From Prevotellaceae bacterium UBA4361 (lineage in GTDB: Bacteria; Bacteroidota; Bacteroidia; Bacteroidales; Bacteroidaceae): 51,107 nt of DNA. Both the position numbers and the translations under genes were made by a program. The stretch spans positions 1-51,107 of the forward strand of contig DGSN01000063.1 of assembly GCA_002393575.1 (NCBI GenBank). The letters run 5' to 3'. Within the stretch, counting starts at the first letter, position 1, and each line of letters opens with the position of its first letter. Positions 1-6,970 of the stretch are shown piece by piece. A model generated the notes under the pieces. The model did no database searches. It worked only from the letters and a program-made list of their open reading frames with translations, and was not told the DNA's origin.

Positions 1-62
1 GATTTGAGAAGATTTGTGAGATTTCTCGCGAAGCGACTCCTTATACCGAACTGACGTATTAA
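1..62 (+). CDS. C-terminal tail of a truncated gene
   Basis: An open frame enters from the left edge, in phase from base 3, and stops with TAA at 60-62. It encodes about 19 residues ending TPYTELTY. The frame has no stop and reads like ordinary coding sequence, but it is too short to assign a family. It converges on the leftward gene that ends at 120. I cannot name a function, and chance openness over so short a stretch is possible. Confidence 0.35.
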   Translation, partial: FEKICEISREATPYTELTY

Positions 63-119
63 AAAATATATGGGATTATTCTTAAAGGACCCTCTATTCT
101 GTCGTCAACTGAATACGAT

Positions 120-1076
120 TCACTCTTGTATCAGGTTGACAATGTCAGTCCATTCGCCTGGTATATACACGGTGCCTTCCGTTGCACTGATGTTCAGGAG
201 AAAGAGACGTCCATCCTCCATGAGACGGAAGCTGAAAGCATGTTCCCATTTGCCCAAAGCCAAATAGGTTTCGCTGACGAAAGGAGTGATGCTTCTGAAT
301 CGGAAATCGCTTGGACCTATGCTGATGAAATACCGCTGTTTGCTACCGACATACGAGTCGATGACTTTCTCAGCCATGTGCAAAATGCTGTCGGCAAGAT
401 GGGCAGGAACTTCGTAACGCTTGCCGATACGGTTGCCTTCTCCATTGCTGTATTTCAAGACATTATAGTTGGGGAATGCACCGTGGTCAATGATTCCCTT
501 TGTCTTGTATTGCACATCTACGACTTTTACCTGAGCATTTCTTTCCAACATGGACAAGAAATTCGTGACAGGAGACGTGTCCACTGCATCAAGAGGAGTG
601 TTAATTTTTTTCGTGGCATAGTATTGCATACTGAAGTGTGTCTTGTTCATGTCGAGCGATGCCATTCCCTTCGTTTCGGGCGAAACATAGCGGTTGTAGA
701 ACTGTATGTTGTTGCCGTTGCCATCATGGATTCTTCCTTGATAGATGAGAGAATACGAGAGTGTGTCCTTACCTGACACATTCAACTGATAGCGGTCGCT
801 TTCCGTGGCAAGAGGCAACTCTGCTTCGAAAGCCGCCTGCAACTGGTCAAGCAGCTCAGCACTCAGCACAGACTTGCGCACGTTTCTCAGAGAGAAAGAA
901 TAGGACTCTGTGCTGTCGTTCTCCATCATGAAGGCGTGGTCGAAGTGTTCACATGCCTGTTCCCTACACTCGTCTTTCAGTTTGGGCATCAGGTCCAGGA
1001 TATGCTTCTGCGCATGAATGGAACAGATGATGCACGATGAATGAAGCATGAAGAGTATCAATACAAATCGTTTCAT
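120..1076 (-). CDS. Secreted protein of unknown function, third gene of a sigma-factor operon
   Basis: A 318-residue protein when started at the ATG at 1076. That start gives a clean signal peptide (MKRFVLILFM followed by a hydrophobic stretch, cleavage near IHAQ). An upstream in-frame ATG at 1100 would add eight residues in front of the signal and is less likely. The mature protein is mixed charged/polar with no motif I recognise. It has no lipobox and no transmembrane segment after the signal, so a periplasmic or secreted location is expected. It follows the anti-sigma-like gene by about 40 bp on the same strand and is probably co-transcribed with it and with the ECF sigma gene. A role as sensor or target of that sigma system is only an inference from position. 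Confidence 0.75.
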   Translation of the reverse strand: MKRFVLILFMLHSSCIICSIHAQKHILDLMPKLKDECREQACEHFDHAFMMENDSTESYSFSLRNVRKSVLSAELLDQLQAAFEAELPLATESDRYQLNVSGKDTLSYSLIYQGRIHDGNGNNIQFYNRYVSPETKGMASLDMNKTHFSMQYYATKKINTPLDAVDTSPVTNFLSMLERNAQVKVVDVQYKTKGIIDHGAFPNYNVLKYSNGEGNRIGKRYEVPAHLADSILHMAEKVIDSYVGSKQRYFISIGPSDFRFRSITPFVSETYLALGKWEHAFSFRLMEDGRLFLLNISATEGTVYIPGEWTDIVNLIQE

Positions 1077-1117
1077 ATTTTCTATTGTCTTAATAATCAT
1101 TTACTTAACCAAAGAGA

Positions 1118-1753
1118 CTATTCATTGAGCATGGCTAACATGGCTTCCCGCATTTGGCGATGATGAGCCATCAGCGAAGGAGTATAGTCGGTCGTTTCCT
1201 TGTCGGCAATTGGCGAAACAGACTCTTGCTCAACGATGGTTTGAACAGAGATTGCTTCACGAGGTGATACTTCGGCTTTGGGCTTTGGCTTGCGTAACGA
1301 CTTCGCCAATCGGTGGGACTTTTGCTGCGGTTTCTCCATCACATCACTGTTTGTTTCAGCCTTCTCATTTTTCTGTGCTTGTTGTTCAACAAGTGCTTTT
1401 GGTGCAGGATTTTCGTTTTTCCTTGCAAAGATTTCTGTAGGAACGGCTTCGCGGTCTTTCTGAAGGATGAAGAGACTGATTCCGAACAAGACAACTATCA
1501 TTGCTGCCACTCCTATCAGCCACGGCGAGAGCTGCCATCTTCTCTTCTCGTTTTCTTCGCGCAACAGTGAATCCGTCAGAGTAACATGATTGCATTTCAT
1601 TCCTCTGAACAGGACAGAATAGCACTGCCATTCGTTTGGAATGTCTCGATGAGAGCAGAAATAATCCGACAGTCGTTGTTCCTCATCTTCCGTCGTTTCA
1701 GCAGCCAAATAGCTGTTGAGCAATGTTTGTATATAATCCTTTTCTGTCATCAT
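1118..1753 (-). CDS. Single-pass membrane protein, probable anti-sigma factor
   Basis: A 211-residue protein when started at the ATG at 1753, which overlaps the TGA of the sigma gene (ATGA-type overlap). An adjacent ATG at 1750 is an equally close alternative, and a longer frame to 1813 would run inside the sigma gene. The layout fits an anti-sigma factor: a cytoplasmic N-terminal region of about 75 residues (MTEKDYIQTLLNSY and onwards), one transmembrane helix (WLIGVAAMIVVLFGISLFIL), then a Lys/Glu/Pro-rich periplasmic tail. I do not see a FecR domain or a zinc-binding HxxxCxxC motif, so this is not a textbook ZAS or FecR protein. The assignment rests on the translational coupling to the sigma gene and on topology. 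Confidence 0.65.
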   Translation of the reverse strand: MMTEKDYIQTLLNSYLAAETTEDEEQRLSDYFCSHRDIPNEWQCYSVLFRGMKCNHVTLTDSLLREENEKRRWQLSPWLIGVAAMIVVLFGISLFILQKDREAVPTEIFARKNENPAPKALVEQQAQKNEKAETNSDVMEKPQQKSHRLAKSLRKPKPKAEVSPREAISVQTIVEQESVSPIADKETTDYTPSLMAHHRQMREAMLAMLNE

Positions 1754-2283
1754 ATCGTCTTGTTTATCAGTTGAATCAATCGTTGTCTTGCCTTCGACAT
1801 AACGCCTCGGCATGAAGATTCAGAAGTGCCCAACAAGGTGGCAATCTCTGCATAGCTCATCCCCTCTTGCTCACGCATCTCCACTATTTTCCTCCAGTTG
1901 TAGGGCAGTCGTTTCATCGCATTAGCTACGATATGCCCCGTTTCCTTGTCCTCCACATAAGTTTGCGGCGTATGTTGCGATGGAATATCGGGAATGTCAT
2001 CTACATTCTCTTCAGCATCATCACCATGCTGGAAGATTCGCAGCAGCGGATGTCGCCGTCGATGTCGCAGGATGTTGAGTGTCAGGTTTTTAGCCATCCT
2101 GTCTGCATAGCGTTTCAACTCATCTGCATGGTCACTCAACTGAGTTTGTCGTTCCCATAGCCTCAACAACACTTCACTGCCCACGTCGGCTGCAACATCT
2201 GGTTCGCCCAATATCGACAGCGACCGTGCTTCGGCAATGTGCCGAAGTTCTGCCACCAAGGATATGTATTGTTGCAGTTCCAT
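1750..2283 (-). CDS. ECF-type RNA polymerase sigma factor
   Basis: A 177-residue protein with the two-domain layout of ECF sigma-70 factors. The N-terminal half carries a region-2-like segment (DVGSEVLLRLWERQ, then KNLTLNILRHRRRHP). The C-terminal half carries a region-4 helix-turn-helix (LPYNWRKIVEMREQEGMSYA, then EIATLLGTSESSCRGVMSKA). It directs RNA polymerase to a small regulon, usually in response to an envelope signal released by an anti-sigma factor. The next gene overlaps its stop codon and looks like that anti-sigma factor. No TonB receptor or SusC is in the same operon. A -7-like motif at 2318-2325 lies just upstream. Confidence 0.88.
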   Translation of the reverse strand: MELQQYISLVAELRHIAEARSLSILGEPDVAADVGSEVLLRLWERQTQLSDHADELKRYADRMAKNLTLNILRHRRRHPLLRIFQHGDDAEENVDDIPDIPSQHTPQTYVEDKETGHIVANAMKRLPYNWRKIVEMREQEGMSYAEIATLLGTSESSCRGVMSKARQRLIQLINKTI

Positions 2284-2317
2284 ATTATAAATACACCGAA
2301 AAGGCTAAAACGCTACG

Positions 2318-2325
2318 CAAAAATA
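2318..2325 (-). promoter_or_regulatory. Candidate -7 promoter element of the sigma operon
   Basis: On the minus strand the bases read TATTTTTG, matching the Bacteroidetes -7 consensus TAnnTTTG. It lies about 35 bp upstream of the sigma-factor ATG. I see no convincing -33 TTTG at the right spacing. Confidence 0.4.
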
Positions 2326-2585
2326 CAAGAAAATGAACGATGAAAACGTTGCCAGCGGACTAACTGAGAGCGTTTTTAGTTTTTTTAATACATCGTTTGC
2401 GATAGATTTGGGGAGGGAAGAGACTCTTTGCTTACGAATTGAATGAAGAATGTTTGGTTCAACTGAATTTTCTGAAATTTCACGAAACCGAAGCAAGTTG
2501 TATTAATAATATTTAATAAGGTGTGGAAAATGGTATAATAATGTTAGAAAACGTGTCTTGCTGAATAGTTCAAAAGAAAAAATGC

Positions 2586-2615
2586 TTGGCATTTCCATTT
2601 TTTTACGTAACTTTG
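2586..2615 (+). promoter_or_regulatory. Promoter of the TPR protein gene
   Basis: TTGG at 2586-2589 and TAACTTTG at 2608-2615 match the Bacteroidetes -33/-7 pair, with about 18 bp between. The predicted leader is about 40 nt before the ATG at 2661. The match to the -7 element is perfect. Confidence 0.6.
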
Positions 2616-2660
2616 CAGCCAATCAATATGAAAAAATTTAAACATAAACTGAATACAACT

Positions 2661-4046
2661 ATGAAACTGAAAAATCTCTTTGCTATCGCACTCGTTGCTT
2701 CGGCTACAGTTCCTGCAATGGCTCAGTACGAAGGCACTCAGGTGTACGACCGCATCGGTCATGGAAATGACAGTACAGAAGTTCTGAACAACCTGAGTAT
2801 GTTCAGCGAATACTACAAGTCAAAAGCTTGGAAGGAAGCATACAACAGCTGGAAGTTCGTGATGGACAAGGCTCCATTGGCACAGGCTAATCTCTACACT
2901 CGTGGTGCAACGGTGCTGGAGCAGTTGGTTTACACTTCCACCGACCCTGCTGAGAAGAAGAAGTATCTGGACGAGCTGCTCGGCATGTACGACACTCGTA
3001 TCAAGTATATCAAGGAACTGAATTCGTTCTCTTCTGCTACCATGAAGACCAACAAGGGTACGAACCTCTGCCGCAAGGCTTACTTCTATGCAAACTACGG
3101 CCCATCGGTTTATGGCAACACCTACTCTCTCGACAAGGCATACGACATGTTCTCGGAGGGAATCCAGCTTGTGAACCAGGACCCATCGCTGGCTATTGAA
3201 GGTTTCGCTCTCGACAAGTATTTCGACATTTCTTATCAGAAGTATCTGAACGACAAGGTGGGCTTCCACGAGCAGTTCCTGAAGGACTACCTGTTGAGCA
3301 AGGAAGTGTGCGAGGCAATGCTTGAGAAGGCAAACCAGGCAAGCGACAGCGTGGAGGCACAGAAGATTGTGTCGCAGTACGACCCAACACTCGTTCGCGC
3401 AGAGCACAAGTTTGCTGAGTCGAAGGCTGCTGACCGCGACCAGCTGATTGCTATCTTCACGCCAAAAGTGGAGCAGAACAAAACGAACTTGAACTACCTC
3501 CGTTCAGTGATTGACATCCTGGCTGACAACTACTGCGATGACACCGACGTTTACTTCAAGGCTTCGAAGTATGCTTTCGACATTGAGCCAAGCTACAACG
3601 CAGCTATCGGTACTGCACAGTGGATGCAGAAGCAGGGCAAGATTGGCGAAGCTACTCAGTACTATGACAAGGCTATCGAGCTTTGCGACAACGACAAGCA
3701 GAAGGGCCGCATCGCCATGCGTGTTGCTCAGGCTCTCGCCAAGAATGGTTCAAGCAGCACAGAGAGCTACCTCCAGAAGGCTGCATCGTTCGACGGTTCC
3801 TACTCTGGCCGTTGCAACTTGATTCGCGCTCAGGTGGCTGCATCGAAAAAGGACTACAGCAACGCCATCGCATACGCTTCTCGCGCTGCATCTGAGGATG
3901 CAAGTATCTCGGGTACTGCAAGCCGTCTGAAGGCACGTATCCAGGAGGCACAGCGTCGCCAGAGCGAGTACGACAAGGCTAATGCCGAATACAAGGCTCA
4001 GCTCGAAAAGGCTCAGAAGCTCGAAGACTTCTGGAAAGGTCACTAA
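2661..4046 (+). CDS. Secreted tetratricopeptide-repeat protein
   Basis: A 461-residue protein when started at 2661 (MKLKNLFAIALVASATVPAM, signal peptide cleaved near AMAQ). The longer frame from 2586 overlaps the promoter and is not used. The mature protein is almost all alpha-helical with TPR-like pairs, clearest near KIGEATQYYDKAIEL and KKDYSNAIAYASRAA. It ends in a charged coiled-coil-like tail (RRQSEYDKANAEYKAQLEKA). Similar periplasmic TPR proteins are common in Bacteroidales, where they act as scaffolds for envelope complexes. No enzymatic motif is visible and the partner cannot be deduced here. The gene stands alone, with its own promoter and a terminator at 4068-4102. Confidence 0.85.
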   Translation: MKLKNLFAIALVASATVPAMAQYEGTQVYDRIGHGNDSTEVLNNLSMFSEYYKSKAWKEAYNSWKFVMDKAPLAQANLYTRGATVLEQLVYTSTDPAEKKKYLDELLGMYDTRIKYIKELNSFSSATMKTNKGTNLCRKAYFYANYGPSVYGNTYSLDKAYDMFSEGIQLVNQDPSLAIEGFALDKYFDISYQKYLNDKVGFHEQFLKDYLLSKEVCEAMLEKANQASDSVEAQKIVSQYDPTLVRAEHKFAESKAADRDQLIAIFTPKVEQNKTNLNYLRSVIDILADNYCDDTDVYFKASKYAFDIEPSYNAAIGTAQWMQKQGKIGEATQYYDKAIELCDNDKQKGRIAMRVAQALAKNGSSSTESYLQKAASFDGSYSGRCNLIRAQVAASKKDYSNAIAYASRAASEDASISGTASRLKARIQEAQRRQSEYDKANAEYKAQLEKAQKLEDFWKGH

Positions 4047-4067
4047 TTCATCTTATAAGATATGCAA

Positions 4068-4102
4068 AACTCCAGCATCCACTCAGGGTGCTGGAGTTTT
4101 TT
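4068..4102 (+). terminator. Rho-independent terminator after the TPR gene
   Basis: The stem AACTCCAGCA (4068-4077) pairs with TGCTGGAGTT (4089-4098), with an 11-nt loop and a run of T. It closes the TPR gene and separates it from the convergent GH2 gene ending at 4142. Confidence 0.85.
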
Positions 4103-4141
4103 GTTTCTCGAAAAGTAATCAGAGAGAGGATAGCAGCGAGG

Positions 4142-6658
4142 TTATGGAAAGTTTATCGTTGCAGGGGTGACGGCATCGCCCGAGAAGGTGACACTGAAAG
4201 GACCTGGGGCAGTGCGACGGATGTAGGCAACGAGACGACCACGATAGACAGGCTGGTGATTGTCGCGATAGTTGCTCATATCCGTGTTGTTACTGCCTTC
4301 CAAGCCTAAGAGAACGGCTGGTCCTGAGATGTTGCAGGCGATGTCGAGGTTCGACGATTTCACACGATTGCCATCCTTGTCAACCACTTCAACAAGCAGC
4401 TGATGGAGGGTTTCGGCATCTTCGGGCAGGAGTTCACTCACGCGAATGCCTGTTGCCTCACCATGCGTCTTGATTTCGTATGAAGAGAGAACATTTCCCT
4501 GCATATCGCAGCCTTCTGCACGTAGTGTGCCTGCCTCAAACGGTATGTCCCAATAGATGATGGCGGTGGTGTCGTTTTGCGGTTTGAGTTCGCCCACTTC
4601 GCGACCATTCAGCAAGAGGCGAGCCTGAGGAGCATTGGTGTAGCAAACCACTCGCATGGTTGGATGTTCCATGTTGATGGAGTTGCTTGAAGCATTTTGC
4701 TCTCCACCCATGAAACGTGCAAAACGTGAGAAGTCGGGCAAATTCCAGTCGTCCTGTGCCTCGGCAGACACTTGGTTTCCGCCTCGTCTTCTTCTGCCAT
4801 TGTTGTCGTTACGCTGCGGAAAAATAGGATAGGCACCAATGTAACAGACAGGTGAGTCGCTCCAAAGTGCTGCACGGAACCAGCCACGAGGTTTCTTGAA
4901 ACTGCCAAAGTCGAGCAGACCTGTGTTGAGTCCGCGCGAAGGCCATCGTCCCGACTCACCGAGATAGTCGGTACCCGTCCAGATGAACTGCCCGAAGATG
5001 TGCTCCTTGTCGCGGACTGCTTTCCAAGCATCGTAGCCCACACCCGTCTCACTACCATAGATGATGCGCTGAGGGTATTCCTTGTGGTCAATGTCGTAGC
5101 GATTCTCCGTGTAGTTATAACCCACCACATCAATAGCTTCAGGATATTCCGTTTGATTACTCATCACCACACCAGCCAAAGCACCCGTGACTGGGCGCGA
5201 GGTGTCGATGCCACGGATAACAGCAGCGATGCGCTTGGCAATCTTTCCGATACGTTCAGCATTGGGAGCATCCATCTTGTAACCGCCCGACATGGGTTGG
5301 TTGATGACAGCATTCTTGCCGTCGAGAATAGGATGGGAATAAGGGTCGTTCGGATAATCGACTTCATTGCCCACACTCCACAGGAACACACAAGGATGGT
5401 TACGGTCGCGGCGCACCATGTCTGCCACATCGCGGTCAATCCATTCCTCGAAGAAGTCGTAACTGCCATCGAAGGCAGGTGTGCCGTTGTTCCATCCTTC
5501 CACCCATTTCTTTTTCGGAAATTCCCATTCGTCGCTTCCCTCGTCCATCACGAGGAGTCCTTCTTCGTCACAAATGTCATAGAGTACGGGAGCCTGTGGG
5601 TTGTGACTCATGCGAATGGCATTGGCACCCATTTTCTTCAGTTCTTTCACCTTTCTCACCCACACTTCGCGAGGCACGACAGCACCCAGCACGCCAGCAT
5701 CATGGTGCAGACACACACCCTTCACCTTCATCCATTCCCCATTAAGTGCAAAACCTTTGTTTGCATCGAACTGAAGCGTGCGCAAACCTACCCGCACGGA
5801 AGTAGTGTCGATAGGCGCAGACAATCCGTTTTCGTAGAGCGACACCTCCATGCGATAGAGATAAGGTCGTTTCAGATTCCATAACTGTGCATGATTGATG
5901 GTCAGTTCCAAGGTACGTTTTGTCTGTCCTTTTGCCAATCTGCCCAAGTCCGTTTGCAAGTCTGTCACCACCCTACCCGTTTCGTCTTTCATCACTACGG
6001 ATGCAGTATAACCCGTCTTGGTGTGCTTCGGTGCATCCACGGCAACATCCACCTCCACGGTGGCGGTTGTTCCCTGCAACTGCTTGAGTCGGTAAGCTAC
6101 GCCCCACTGAGACAGATGCACCTGCGGTGCTTCCACCAACCACACATCCCGATAGATGCCACTGCCCGTGTACCAACGAGAGTCGGCAATGCGACTATGA
6201 TCGACTCGCACGGCAAGCACATTGTCACCACTCTTATTTAAATAAGGAGTCATGTCGTAGAGGAACGACACATAGCCGTTGGGCCGCTTGCCAAGAAGAT
6301 GTCCGTTGAGATAGACCTCGCTGCGGTTGTAGATGCCTTCGAAATAGATGAAGAACTGACGATTTTTGTCGAATCCATCGGGAGTTTTGAAGTGTTTTCT
6401 GTACCAAGCTATGCCCGCAGGGAGATAGCCCGTGCAGCTGGCATATTGCCGCGAAAGCTGACCTTCAATGCTCCAATCGTGAGGCAAATCCAGTTTGCGC
6501 CAAGAAGCATCGTTGTATTTGGGATTCTTGGCATCGGCAACATCCTCCAAGAGGAATAGCCAATCGCTATTGAAGAGCGAGGTTTCGCCGAACGAAACCT
6601 GTGCTTGAGCAACATGCGAGACAAGCACCAACAAGATGGAAAATAAAAAACGGTTCAT
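4142..6658 (-). CDS. Secreted GH2 family beta-glycosidase (beta-galactosidase type)
   Basis: An 838-residue enzyme when started at the ATG at 6658 (MNRFLFSILLVLVSHVAQAQ, signal peptide). The frame runs on to 6874 but that extension crosses the promoter. The domain order is typical of GH2: N-terminal jelly-roll (LPHDWSIEGQ to VWLVEAP), Ig-like domain, TIM barrel, DUF4982-like domain (NAPQARLLLNGREVGELKP) and a C-terminal Ig-like module. The acid/base is Glu432 in WSVGNEVDYP and the nucleophile is Glu537 in YGSETGVGY. Family members remove terminal sugars, usually beta-galactosides, and the exact substrate cannot be read from sequence. It has no C-terminal sorting tail, so it is probably periplasmic. 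It is divergent from a SusC/SusD pair, forming a compact PUL. Confidence 0.93.
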   Translation of the reverse strand: MNRFLFSILLVLVSHVAQAQVSFGETSLFNSDWLFLLEDVADAKNPKYNDASWRKLDLPHDWSIEGQLSRQYASCTGYLPAGIAWYRKHFKTPDGFDKNRQFFIYFEGIYNRSEVYLNGHLLGKRPNGYVSFLYDMTPYLNKSGDNVLAVRVDHSRIADSRWYTGSGIYRDVWLVEAPQVHLSQWGVAYRLKQLQGTTATVEVDVAVDAPKHTKTGYTASVVMKDETGRVVTDLQTDLGRLAKGQTKRTLELTINHAQLWNLKRPYLYRMEVSLYENGLSAPIDTTSVRVGLRTLQFDANKGFALNGEWMKVKGVCLHHDAGVLGAVVPREVWVRKVKELKKMGANAIRMSHNPQAPVLYDICDEEGLLVMDEGSDEWEFPKKKWVEGWNNGTPAFDGSYDFFEEWIDRDVADMVRRDRNHPCVFLWSVGNEVDYPNDPYSHPILDGKNAVINQPMSGGYKMDAPNAERIGKIAKRIAAVIRGIDTSRPVTGALAGVVMSNQTEYPEAIDVVGYNYTENRYDIDHKEYPQRIIYGSETGVGYDAWKAVRDKEHIFGQFIWTGTDYLGESGRWPSRGLNTGLLDFGSFKKPRGWFRAALWSDSPVCYIGAYPIFPQRNDNNGRRRRGGNQVSAEAQDDWNLPDFSRFARFMGGEQNASSNSINMEHPTMRVVCYTNAPQARLLLNGREVGELKPQNDTTAIIYWDIPFEAGTLRAEGCDMQGNVLSSYEIKTHGEATGIRVSELLPEDAETLHQLLVEVVDKDGNRVKSSNLDIACNISGPAVLLGLEGSNNTDMSNYRDNHQPVYRGRLVAYIRRTAPGPFSVTFSGDAVTPATINFP

Positions 6659-6702
6659 AATGATAAGGTTAATAAAAGATTTGTAATAATGTGGTACGGA
6701 CA

Positions 6703-6710
6703 CAAAGGTA
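6703..6710 (-). promoter_or_regulatory. Candidate -7 promoter element of the GH2 gene
   Basis: On the minus strand the bases read TACCTTTG, a full match to TAnnTTTG, about 45 bp upstream of the chosen start codon at 6658. A -33 element is not obvious. Confidence 0.5.
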
Positions 6711-6857
6711 GAAAGAATTTCAGAAAAATGAACTAAATTGCATGATAAAACACGCAGCAATGAATAAAAACAGCTTGCACAATGCACAGGAGAATGCTTT
6801 TTTTTCAGATAATGAAAAGTTTCTTCTTGAAAAAAATCGTAATTGTGAAAAATTGTG

Positions 6858-6865
6858 TACTTTTG
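6858..6865 (+). promoter_or_regulatory. Candidate -7 promoter element of the first SusC gene
   Basis: TACTTTTG matches TAnnTTTG and would give a leader of about 100 nt before the ATG at 6971. No well-spaced -33 element is visible. Confidence 0.45.
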
Positions 6866-6970
6866 TCGAAACATCTTCTAACTACAGTTTCAACCTCTTG
6901 ATAACACCCAGCATTTTCCGCTTCTGAGCCAACGAGTGAAAATGCTTTGAGTCACAGAAAAACTAATTGT

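Larger units (their letters stand above)
2284..2660. other. Divergent intergenic region between the sigma operon and the TPR gene
   Basis: This 377-bp AT-rich stretch holds the presumed promoters of both divergent units (2318-2325 leftward, 2586-2615 rightward). I find no convincing open reading frame, RNA gene or repeat in the rest of it. Confidence 0.6.
6659..6970. other. Divergent promoter region of the GH2-SusC/SusD locus
   Basis: This 312-bp AT-rich stretch carries candidate -7 elements for both directions (6703-6710 leftward, 6858-6865 rightward). No gene is supported in it; the short frames here are extensions of the flanking genes. Confidence 0.6.
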
